Shown in pieces: positions 1 to 5,234 of a stretch of 7,317 nt of DNA. The notes below the pieces were generated by a model, which did no database searches, was not told the DNA's origin, and was given only the letters and a program-made list of their open reading frames with translations. The DNA is from an uncultured Christensenella sp. (GTDB lineage: Bacteria; Bacillota; Clostridia; Christensenellales; Borkfalkiaceae), in assembly GCA_910576655.1 (NCBI GenBank), contig CAJTJC010000027.1, forward strand, positions 1-7,317, in the 5' to 3' direction. Each line of letters opens with the position of its first letter. Position 1 is the stretch's first letter. Both the position numbers and the translations under genes were made by a program.

Positions 1-480
1 ATCCGTTTTTTGTATCTTCCAAACAAGGTTCGGAACGTTTGCCGTGCGCCCGTCCAAGCGCGAGAGATACAGCGACAAATACTCGTATACGCTCGGGTCG
101 GGCGCGGGCGGCTTATTCGGCAGCACGCTCTCCTCGACAGTAAACTCGCAAAGATAGCTCGTCGTATTGCCCGTTGTCGTCGTCGCATTTATCGCTATCT
201 TGACCTTGCCGACCTGCTCCGTCACCGAGAACGGCAACGTGAAGCTCCATGCCGTAACGTTCTTGTCGTTGTCCTTTGCGGCAAACTCCATAGGCACGTA
301 CCGCACGCCGTCGCTATTTGTCCAATACAAACCGTCAGGCAGTATGAACCCGATTTCGAGCCGAGTATCCGCGGAATACGGCGCAATCGCCGTTATCTCC
401 GTTACGTTGTCACTGCCTTGAAACACGCGCTCGGGCGTTACCACCTCACCCGTGCCGTCCATGTTAAGAAATATTACCAT
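1..480 (-). CDS. BppU-like phage baseplate upper protein, N-terminal part (runs off the window)
   Basis: An open frame of 160 codons starts at ATG 480-478 and reaches the left edge without a stop, so the C-terminus is missing. A good ribosome site (AAAGGAG, 486-492) precedes the ATG and lies just upstream of, and partly within reach of, the stop of the 845-aa gene (stop 485-483); the intergenic gap is 2 bp, so the two are one transcript. The protein begins MVIFLNMDGTGE and is beta-rich up to about residue 117 (alternating hydrophobic strands, NVTAWSFTLPFSVTEQVGKVKI, then YLCEFTVEESVLP). It is followed by a proline-rich hinge (PNKPPAPDP) and a helical start (YEYLSLYLSRLD). A beta-sandwich plus linker plus helix is what is known for the N-terminus of BppU-type baseplate upper proteins of Gram-positive phages. 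The assignment rests on this pattern and the position after a baseplate gene; receptor binding would sit in the unseen C-terminal part. Confidence 0.72.
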   Translation of the reverse strand, partial: MVIFLNMDGTGEVVTPERVFQGSDNVTEITAIAPYSADTRLEIGFILPDGLYWTNSDGVRYVPMEFAAKDNDKNVTAWSFTLPFSVTEQVGKVKIAINATTTTGNTTSYLCEFTVEESVLPNKPPAPDPSVYEYLSLYLSRLDGRTANVPNLVWKIQKTD

Positions 481-482
481 AT

Positions 483-3020
483 TTAACTCCTTTGCTTTTT
501 ATATTCGTGCGTAAACGTTATGGTCGGCAGATTTATCGCCGCGCCCGCTCGTACGGGCTCGTTTCGCGCCATAAAGATTTCGCCTGTTTTCGTATCGACA
601 ATCGCCCAAGCGTCGCCGCTCACCGACGAAACAAGCGGCGCAAACTCGATTTGATTATAGGCAGGGCGTATTGTAATTCCGTTTATATTCCCCAGCCGCT
701 GAGTGTATCGGAAAATATCAGACGCGCCGCTCTTGTCTATATGCGTATCGAACCGTCCTATCTTTTCCCGCATTACATACAGCGTGCAGCCGTTAAGGTA
801 TTTCGCCGTTACCAATACGTTATTCTTAGTAAGTCCCGACCCGATTATAAGGTTTTTCCACGTCGATACAAACTGTATAGAATAGTTAAACCGCAGCGTT
901 TCGCGCCCGTCCTTACGCACCACGAGCTTTGCCGCAGTCTCAATCGAAGCGGGTACGTCGCTCATTACAAAATCGCCGTTCGGCAATTCCGTCGGCGTGC
1001 CTTTGTTATCTCTTATTTCGTAAGAGGTATCTCCCGATATACTCAGCTTGAAATCTACGGTATCCAGCCGTCCGTAATAATCGCCATACGGCACGTCCGT
1101 TTGCCAATATCCTTTAATATCTCCGCCGTTGTCGCCGTAAACGCTTTGTGCACCCGCGCTGTAATTGTCCTCCATACCGAACGAAAACGACAAAGAATTG
1201 CCGAACGCCGCGGATATGACGGGCAAAGATACTACCGACTGCGGCTTGTCGTTCACATAACCCGTAACTGCCGCAATGTTCACTTGTTTACGCTCGGCAA
1301 ACGACGGAACGAACGAGTACGCTACGTCGTTTATTCCCTTTGCCGTTATGAGCGCGTTGCCGTCGCTTTCTATCGGGTCGCCTATAACCGCTAGGTCGGC
1401 GTATACTATATCGCGGTCGTACGCTTTACGCTCGCTCACCTCGTACGCGCGCCATTCGGAATTTATTCCCACGTATTGGCTCAGCCTGTTAAAATCCTTA
1501 CTGAGCCCCACAACGCAGTACACCGCGCCCGCATACACCGCAACGCTCGTATCGCTTACGTAATACTCGTCGCCCTCCAACTCCCATAACTCGCCTTTGT
1601 TGGGCACGAGCGTCAAATCCGCCAAGCAGTAAGTCCGAGACACCTCGGGGTTGCCCATTCGAGCGATTGCGCCTTTGAGGTTTTCGCCGTAATATCGCGT
1701 TTCTACGAGGTTTGCGGCTTGTCCGTACGACAGCGTGCGCTTGAACGCGTCGGGGTCTATCGTCGGCTTTTGCTGCAATACCCGCGACGTAAATATAGGC
1801 GTGTACGTTATTTGGAACGTTAGATTGGGGTATTTACCTACCGTAGGCTCGGTATTCCATCTACTCCCGCTTATACTCGTACCCGTAGCCCTTTTGACTA
1901 TATTGGCTATGGCATACGGAACAACGGCGCTGTCCCATATGCTTTTCGTCTTAAAGCTTAAACCTCTTATGTTCTTTTTCCCGACCTCGTAATATATAGC
2001 ATACGCTTTGCTTGTGGGATAGATATTTTCGTAAGACGAAAGCCGACCGTAGTCCGCGCCTTCGAGCAAGTACCCCGTAATGTCCGCAGCACGCCCTTCG
2101 TTAATTACCGTGAGCTTTTGCACCGAATATATGGGGTATTTAGTTTCTATTACCATGTTCCCGTCGGTTATACGCGCGTAAGCCTCTTCCGAGCGCACGC
2201 TTTTCCACCCGCCGACCCACGGCTCGGTTATTGCGCCCTCGCCGCTGTCGATTGTATTCACGAAATTTTCCACCGTGCTGTCGAGCTGCGTGGCATAGTC
2301 CTCGATATTTTGCGAACGCGTTTCCGCTATGTACTTATACCGCGGGTCGGACAGAGCCGCCTTTTTCGTGCCGCCGAGCATGTCGTAGTATATTACTCGC
2401 TTGTCTCCCTCGTACTCCATGCGCGGTATGCCGTGTATGTAACCGCCGATTTGGTCGAGTATTTCCTTTAACGTCATGTTCGTAAACGCGAACTCGGGAG
2501 ACTCTATCTTTTCGAACTCTGCCGCTTGTCTGTCGTCCAGCTTATACCTCGGCTCTACCCCCTCCAAATGAGGTTCGGCTACGTCCAACACGCGCTCAAT
2601 AACCGTGCGGATATTCCATTTCGGTAACGGCTGTTGATTGGGTAAGGCGATAAAACTAAAAGCTATTTGAAACTTCGATGTATAATACTCACTGCCTTCG
2701 ATTGACGTTATAAAACCATTATATCTCAATACATATGTTCCGGATTTATCAACGATATATGTATTGCTTTCATAAATATCTGTTGCCAATATTATTTCTT
2801 TACCGCTTGGTTCGATTATAGTAATTCCCACCGGATAGACATCGCTATTATTACCCAATTCACGTACAATATTTGTAGGCTTACGGGGTTGGTCTGGTAT
2901 AATTGTATTTTCAATAGATGTTATTTGTAAAACGCTATTGGGACTAATAGGCGTAAGATAATTCTTTTTTATTTCGCCTATGTATTTGTTAGTTGCCATT
3001 TGTAATTTGTTAGTTGACAT
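483..3020 (-). CDS. Large phage baseplate / tail protein (845 aa)
   Basis: This is the longest gene of the window. ATG 3020 is chosen because AAGGAG (3029-3034) lies 8 nt upstream; a second in-frame ATG at 2999 has no ribosome site. Residues about 30-127 look like an Ig-like beta domain (SGTYVLRYNGF, FQIAFSFIALPNQQPLPKW). Residues about 130-215 form a mixed helical part (IRTVIERVLDVAEP, then FTNMTLKEILDQIGGYIHGIPRMEYE). A long beta-rich body follows, including SVVSLPVISAAFGNSLSFSFGMEDNYSAGAQ and VPYGDYYGRLD near residues 600-660. I recall this combination from large uncharacterised tail proteins of Bacillota phages, where it follows an N-terminal domain like the separate 122-aa protein encoded upstream. 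No peptidase or lysozyme motif was recognised. The first ~125 codons are clearly more AT-rich than the rest. Role in the baseplate hub or as a baseplate scaffold is inferred from family resemblance and neighbours. Confidence 0.85.
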   Translation of the reverse strand: MSTNKLQMATNKYIGEIKKNYLTPISPNSVLQITSIENTIIPDQPRKPTNIVRELGNNSDVYPVGITIIEPSGKEIILATDIYESNTYIVDKSGTYVLRYNGFITSIEGSEYYTSKFQIAFSFIALPNQQPLPKWNIRTVIERVLDVAEPHLEGVEPRYKLDDRQAAEFEKIESPEFAFTNMTLKEILDQIGGYIHGIPRMEYEGDKRVIYYDMLGGTKKAALSDPRYKYIAETRSQNIEDYATQLDSTVENFVNTIDSGEGAITEPWVGGWKSVRSEEAYARITDGNMVIETKYPIYSVQKLTVINEGRAADITGYLLEGADYGRLSSYENIYPTSKAYAIYYEVGKKNIRGLSFKTKSIWDSAVVPYAIANIVKRATGTSISGSRWNTEPTVGKYPNLTFQITYTPIFTSRVLQQKPTIDPDAFKRTLSYGQAANLVETRYYGENLKGAIARMGNPEVSRTYCLADLTLVPNKGELWELEGDEYYVSDTSVAVYAGAVYCVVGLSKDFNRLSQYVGINSEWRAYEVSERKAYDRDIVYADLAVIGDPIESDGNALITAKGINDVAYSFVPSFAERKQVNIAAVTGYVNDKPQSVVSLPVISAAFGNSLSFSFGMEDNYSAGAQSVYGDNGGDIKGYWQTDVPYGDYYGRLDTVDFKLSISGDTSYEIRDNKGTPTELPNGDFVMSDVPASIETAAKLVVRKDGRETLRFNYSIQFVSTWKNLIIGSGLTKNNVLVTAKYLNGCTLYVMREKIGRFDTHIDKSGASDIFRYTQRLGNINGITIRPAYNQIEFAPLVSSVSGDAWAIVDTKTGEIFMARNEPVRAGAAINLPTITFTHEYKKQRS

Positions 3021-3025
3021 TTGTT
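2984..3025. repeat. 21-bp tandem duplication over the start of the 845-aa gene
   Basis: Two adjacent 21-bp units (2984-3004 and 3005-3025) differ at only two positions. Each reads ATTTGTTAGTTG-C/A-CATTTGT on the plus strand. The unit is seven codons long, so the frame is kept and the protein begins MSTNKLQ followed by MATNKY. The duplication creates two in-frame start codons, but only the outer one has a ribosome site. Confidence 0.85.
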
Positions 3026-3028
3026 AAT

Positions 3029-3034
3029 CTCCTT
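3029..3034 (-). promoter_or_regulatory. Ribosome binding site deciding the 845-aa start
   Basis: AAGGAG on the minus strand, 8 nt before ATG 3020. It selects the outer of two duplicated start codons. Its last two bases overlap the -35 box of the divergent plus-strand promoter at 3033-3038. Confidence 0.8.
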
Positions 3035-3061
3035 GACATATAATATTTTTTTTGTTATGCT
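3033..3061 (+). promoter_or_regulatory. Promoter of the 140-aa membrane protein gene
   Basis: A perfect -35 TTGACA (3033-3038), a 17-bp spacer and -10 TATGCT (3056-3061) give a sigma-70/SigA-type promoter. A start point about 7 bp after the -10 would fall near 3068, only a few bases before the ATG at 3071, so the transcript would be leaderless or nearly so. The spacer is very AT-rich. Confidence 0.72.
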
Positions 3062-3078
3062 TTTCATATTATGAAAAG
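3060..3078. promoter_or_regulatory. Inverted repeat, candidate repressor operator
   Basis: A perfect palindrome with 9-bp arms, CTTTTCATA-T-TATGAAAAG, covers the end of the -10 box, the predicted start point and the start codon of the 140-aa gene. With one central base it cannot form a useful RNA hairpin loop, so a DNA-binding dimer site that would block transcription is the more natural reading. No repressor gene lies in the window. Confidence 0.55.
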
Positions 3079-3493
3079 AGTGATTGTAATCGAAATAGTG
3101 CTTGCATTTGCCTTTGCTGTACTGCTTGCTTGTTCAATAAAATTTTTCATGTATGTGTCAAAAATGTATAGCGGCATAAGCATGTTGTATGATTTAAACA
3201 TGAGTGACACATCTAGAAATGAAATAATAGAACATTATAGAGAAAACATTGCGACAGCACTTTCATATGGCATTCCCGCACTTATCGCCGCGCTCGCCAC
3301 GCTCGCCGCAATGGTGCTTATCGCGCTCAAAGACTTTCCTGTCTTTAAGCCCCTGCTCGAAAAGCACGCCGCTAAGCGCACCGCGCGCAAGCAAGCGAAC
3401 GAAGTAGCCAAAGCCGAAAAAGCCGCCGCGGACAAGCAAGAGCGGATAGAGCGTTTGCAGTCCGAGCTCGACGCATTAAAAAAGGACGAGTAA
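3071..3493 (+). CDS. Two-helix membrane protein with C-terminal coiled coil (accessory 'moron')
   Basis: This 140-aa protein is not a recognised family. Residues about 4-29 form a hydrophobic segment (VIVIEIVLAFAFAVLLACSI). A mostly polar loop (30-62) follows, then a second hydrophobic segment at about 63-86 (IPALIAALATLAAMVLIAL). Residues about 93-140 are a charged Lys/Ala/Glu-rich helix likely to form a cytoplasmic coiled coil (ERIERLQSELDALKKDE). The gene is transcribed against the tail genes from its own TTGACA/TATGCT promoter. There is no ribosome site before ATG 3071 and none before the internal ATGs checked (codons 27, 32, 38, 44), so leaderless translation is likely. It sits between two baseplate genes. 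Codons shift from AT-rich to GC-rich near codon 66. Small membrane proteins encoded this way in prophages are sometimes superinfection-exclusion factors; here that is only inference. Confidence 0.8.
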   Translation: MKRVIVIEIVLAFAFAVLLACSIKFFMYVSKMYSGISMLYDLNMSDTSRNEIIEHYRENIATALSYGIPALIAALATLAAMVLIALKDFPVFKPLLEKHAAKRTARKQANEVAKAEKAAADKQERIERLQSELDALKKDE

Positions 3494-3502
3494 CTCGTCC
3501 TT
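3477..3502 (-). terminator. Minus-strand terminator over the stop codon of the 140-aa gene
   Basis: AAGGACGAG (3482-3490) pairs perfectly with CTCGTCCTT (3494-3502). The 3-nt loop is the plus-strand TAA stop codon itself. Read on the minus strand the stem runs into a T-tract (complement of the A-run 3478-3483), as in an intrinsic terminator. On the plus strand no T-tract follows the stem. Confidence 0.55.
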
Positions 3503-3543
3503 AACTTGTATCGTACATATTCACCTCAATGAAAAAGGACGGG
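3501..3543. repeat. 43-bp direct repeat, copy 1
   Basis: Identical over 43 bp to 4497-4539, offset 996 bp. It starts TTAACTTGTATCGTACATAT and ends in the left arm of a terminator hairpin. It follows the stop of the 140-aa gene by 7 bp. On the minus strand it contains AGGTGA, an ATG and a five-codon frame (MYDTS) whose stop is exactly the end of the repeat. Confidence 0.95.
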
Positions 3544-3559
3544 TTCGCCGTCTTTTATT
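3528..3559. terminator. Bidirectional terminator between the 140-aa and 122-aa genes (imperfect)
   Basis: The left arm AATGAAAAAGGACGG is the same as in the intact hairpin at 4524-4558. The right arm is CCGTCTTTTATT, which lacks one C and leaves a bulge. The loop is GTTCG. T-tracts are present on both strands, so it can end the convergent 140-aa (plus) and 122-aa (minus) transcripts. The 122-aa stop codon lies inside the right arm. Confidence 0.7.
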
Positions 3560-3923
3560 CTTTTACGGGCTCAACCTCTACTTGGTATGCTGTATAGGTT
3601 CTGCCTAGACTATTCGTAAAAGTAACCGTACCGACCACGACGCCCTCCGTTTCCTTGACAGGCTCTATTATCGACAGTTCGTGGTCGTACAGTCCGCTAC
3701 CTGCGGGGCGTTCGGTGCTTTCGTCCGCGCCGACGATAAAACGTACTGACGCGGAGTCTATCGACACTACGACCGTTGCGCCGATAGGAAACAGCTTGAT
3801 ATTCGTATTTCGCAAAGACAAACGCCTTTCGTCGAGACGTTCGTCCAACAGTTCGTTCCACTTAATGGGCAAAATAGTATATGGCGTGTAATCCACGCCA
3901 TTTATTGTTACTTGTATTTTCAT
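3555..3923 (-). CDS. Baseplate protein N-terminal domain as a separate 122-aa protein
   Basis: The start is ATG 3923, preceded by GGAGG (3928-3932, 4 nt away). A TTG codon at 3947 would add eight residues, but the ribosome site would then lie inside the gene. The protein runs MKIQVTINGVDYTPYTILPIKWNELLDERLDERRLSLRN, then a beta-rich stretch, YDHELSIIEPVKETEGVVVGTVTFTNSLGRTYT and VEVEPVKE at the end. I recall this order (LDE..LD, G.YDH.L.LIEPTK, FTN.LGR.YT, VEPV) as the first domain of large tail proteins in Bacillota phages, where it is joined to parts seen here in the 845-aa protein. It is therefore probably the detached N-terminal domain of that protein, possibly still assembling with it. 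It reads with the tail genes but is flanked by plus-strand cassettes and terminators on both sides. Confidence 0.8.
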   Translation of the reverse strand: MKIQVTINGVDYTPYTILPIKWNELLDERLDERRLSLRNTNIKLFPIGATVVVSIDSASVRFIVGADESTERPAGSGLYDHELSIIEPVKETEGVVVGTVTFTNSLGRTYTAYQVEVEPVKE

Positions 3924-3940
3924 GTTGCCTCCGATAATAT

Positions 3941-3969
3941 TTGACAATTAAATTTTTTTATGATATATA
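3941..3969 (+). promoter_or_regulatory. Promoter of the lipoprotein gene (extended -10)
   Basis: Perfect TTGACA (3941-3946), 17-bp spacer, and TATATA (3964-3969) preceded directly by TGA (3961-3963), an extended -10 motif. The predicted start point is near 3976, about 15 nt before the ATG. The promoter overlaps the 5' leader of the divergent 122-aa gene. Confidence 0.78.
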
Positions 3970-3985
3970 CTCCTAAAAAGGAGTA
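3968..3985. promoter_or_regulatory. Inverted repeat spanning the lipoprotein ribosome site
   Basis: TACTCC-TAAAAA-GGAGTA: 6-bp arms, where the right arm holds the ribosome site (AGGAG, 3979-3983) of the lipoprotein gene. In a longer readthrough transcript the hairpin would hide the ribosome site; from the predicted start near 3976 the left arm would be absent. It could alternatively be a DNA operator. Confidence 0.4.
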
Positions 3986-3990
3986 AAGAT

Positions 3991-4494
3991 ATGAAGAAAA
4001 TCCTCTACATAATAATTGTTTTAGTCCTATCTTGCACAATTTTAGGATGCACAAATAAAACCGACAAAAAAGAAATCCCGCAAAATCAATTTTATTTCGC
4101 AGGAGCTTACGAAGAATATGCCAATAACGGCACTAGTGTACGCCGCTATAACTATATTTTTTTGTTTAATTATTGCTATAATCAATCTAATAATATGCCA
4201 TGTGACCTTCATTTTTTAATACAAAGCAATTCAAATAATCAAGACGTAAAATTTAGTACTTTTTATAATGGTATTAAGATAAGCACGCTACCTTCGGGTT
4301 ATATGCCCATTTATATTCTACCGAATACCGTATTAACAGTAGAATGCACATTTTCAAATCTTAAATCTAAATCTGAAATAGAATTAGATACCACTATTGA
4401 TATTGAGCTCTTTGCCAAAGATAGTATTATAGCATCGGAAAAATTTAACATAAAAGATTTTGTTCCACATATTGTAGAACACGAAGAAAAATAA
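3991..4494 (+). CDS. Putative phage-encoded lipoprotein (167 aa, accessory 'moron')
   Basis: A type II signal peptide is clear: KK at positions 2-3, a hydrophobic core (ILYIIIVLVLSCTI) and a lipobox ILGC with the lipidated cysteine at residue 20. The mature part would be about 148 residues exposed on the outer face of the membrane. It is polar, Asn/Ser/Thr-rich at first (TNKTDKKEIP), then likely beta-rich (HFLIQSN, MPIYILPNTVLTVECTFSN, IDIELFAKDSIIASEKF). No known family is recognised. The start has AGGAG 7 nt upstream and its own promoter. The gene is much more AT-rich than the tail genes, lies on the opposite strand and ends at a strong terminator, which marks it as an acquired cassette. 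Surface lipoproteins of temperate Gram-positive phages (for example Ltp of TP-J34) block DNA injection by related phages; a similar role is possible but not shown by the sequence. Confidence 0.85.
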   Translation: MKKILYIIIVLVLSCTILGCTNKTDKKEIPQNQFYFAGAYEEYANNGTSVRRYNYIFLFNYCYNQSNNMPCDLHFLIQSNSNNQDVKFSTFYNGIKISTLPSGYMPIYILPNTVLTVECTFSNLKSKSEIELDTTIDIELFAKDSIIASEKFNIKDFVPHIVEHEEK

Positions 4495-4496
4495 CT

Positions 4497-4539
4497 TTAA
4501 CTTGTATCGTACATATTCACCTCAATGAAAAAGGACGGG
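4497..4539. repeat. 43-bp direct repeat, copy 2
   Basis: Identical to 3501-3543. It begins 2 bp after the stop of the lipoprotein gene and ends inside the left arm of the terminator at 4524-4558. The sequences differ immediately on both sides (T/C before, G/T after), so the repeat has sharp borders. It contains the same minus-strand MYDTS mini-frame. Confidence 0.95.
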
Positions 4540-4558
4540 GCTACCGTCCTTTTTCATT
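4524..4558. terminator. Strong bidirectional terminator between lipoprotein gene and hicB
   Basis: A perfect 15-bp stem, AATGAAAAAGGACGG (4524-4538) with CCGTCCTTTTTCATT (4544-4558), and a GGCTA loop. A and T runs in the stem provide T-tracts in both directions. It ends the convergent lipoprotein (plus) and hicAB (minus) transcripts. Confidence 0.88.
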
Positions 4559-4567
4559 ACTTACCGA

Positions 4568-4960
4568 TTAAGCGTCCAAAATATCGTACAACGCCTTTTG
4601 CAAGACCGCCGAGAAATTCACGCCCTGTTCCGTCGCTTTTTTATCGAGCCACGCGGGGATTGTGCAATTTTTGCGAACACAGCGATTGTCATTCTTTTCC
4701 CGATACGCCGCGAAATCTACCTCGACAAGCGATACAAGCTCATTATCGGCGACTGCGGGTTTCAGCGTCGTGCCTTTGGGAATAGGACGGCGCGCATCCT
4801 CTTCGCTTATACCCCATATGCCGATACAATCTTTTGCCATATAGATACAGTCCTCGATATCCTTGCCTTGCGTATATAAATCCAAATCGGGAACATATAC
4901 CGAGTAGTATTTTTCCCCGTTTTCGGGGGGCGTTATAACTATTGCATATATGCTTTTCAT
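4568..4960 (-). CDS. hicB: HicB-family antitoxin
   Basis: This 130-aa protein follows hicA by 15 bp and has a strong ribosome site (GGAGGT, 7 nt before the ATG), as expected for an antitoxin needing steady synthesis. Residues about 3-45 (YAIVITPPENGEKYYSVYVPDLDLYTQGKDIEDCIYMAKDCIG) match the partial RNase-H-like HicB fold that binds and neutralises HicA. Residues about 94-128 (VRKNCTIPAWLDKKATEQGVNFSAVLQKALYDIL) form a strand followed by two helices, a ribbon-helix-helix DNA-binding domain, so it probably also represses the hicAB promoter. The length is typical of two-domain HicB proteins. The stop is 10 bp from the terminator stem at 4524-4558. Confidence 0.92.
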   Translation of the reverse strand: MKSIYAIVITPPENGEKYYSVYVPDLDLYTQGKDIEDCIYMAKDCIGIWGISEEDARRPIPKGTTLKPAVADNELVSLVEVDFAAYREKNDNRCVRKNCTIPAWLDKKATEQGVNFSAVLQKALYDILDA

Positions 4961-4975
4961 TGTAGTTACCTCCGT

Positions 4976-5149
4976 TTATTTCAAGTTACGTTTTTTGATT
5001 AACGCTTTTGCAAGCCGCTCGTTTATTTCGGTATGTCTCGGTATCGCCTCGCTTTCGCGTCCGTTCGTATACACCGTGTGACTACCGCCCTCGCGCACTA
5101 AGTACCAACCGTTGCGCTCGAACAGTTTTATCAAATCCTTGCGTTTCAT
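4976..5149 (-). CDS. hicA: HicA-family mRNA interferase toxin
   Basis: A 57-aa protein, the usual HicA size: MKRKDLIKLFERNGWYLVRE, then GGSHTVYTN with the conserved histidine at residue 24, then IPRHTEINERLAKALIKK. HicA toxins have a dsRNA-binding-like fold and cleave mRNA using that histidine. ATG 5149 is chosen over ATG 5179 because AGAGAGGT (5155-5162 region) lies 5 nt before it; also, the -10 box of the promoter (5169-5174) lies inside the longer frame. It is the first gene of the hicAB operon. All expected key residues are present, so it is probably active. Confidence 0.92.
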   Translation of the reverse strand: MKRKDLIKLFERNGWYLVREGGSHTVYTNGRESEAIPRHTEINERLAKALIKKRNLK

Positions 5150-5168
5150 TCGCGACCTCTCTATTACT

Positions 5169-5197
5169 ATTATACGCATTTATGCGCACTGCGTCAA
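5169..5197 (-). promoter_or_regulatory. hicAB promoter
   Basis: On the minus strand: -35 TTGACG (5197-5192), 17-bp spacer, -10 TATAAT (5174-5169). The predicted start point is about 13 nt before hicA ATG 5149. The bases upstream of the -35 (5198-5235) are very AT-rich and could act as an UP element. Confidence 0.78.
5175..5186. promoter_or_regulatory. Inverted repeat in the hicAB promoter spacer, candidate HicB operator
   Basis: CGCAT-TT-ATGCG, 5-bp perfect arms, lies directly next to the -10 box, inside the spacer. HicB proteins with ribbon-helix-helix domains are known to repress their own operons by binding short palindromes of this kind. Binding here would block RNA polymerase. Confidence 0.45.
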
Positions 5198-5234
5198 GTG
5201 TTTTTGTAAAGTTTATAAAAAAGTTTTACAGCAT

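Noticed and set aside
10..1394. Long plus-strand frames (158 and 300 aa) opposite the baseplate genes
   Set aside because: Arg/Tyr-rich shadow translations lying wholly antisense to well-supported minus-strand genes, without good ribosome sites.
3235..3435. 66-aa minus-strand frame opposite the 140-aa gene
   Set aside because: Ala/Ser-rich shadow of a coiled-coil coding stretch, with no ribosome site.
3924..3947. TTG start giving a 130-aa form of the 122-aa protein
   Set aside because: The only ribosome site (GGAGG 3928-3932) lies inside the extension and serves ATG 3923.
4525..4879. Plus-strand frames of 86 and 93 aa opposite hicB, the first starting inside the terminator
   Set aside because: They are antisense to a clear HicB gene, and the first starts within a hairpin stem.
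5150..5179. Upstream ATG giving a 67-aa HicA
   Set aside because: The -10 box TATAAT lies inside the extension; ATG 5149 has its own ribosome site and gives the normal HicA length.
5201..5224. Weak inverted repeat GTAAA...TTTAC upstream of the hicAB promoter
   Set aside because: Only five paired bases around an AT-rich centre; easily expected by chance in such sequence.
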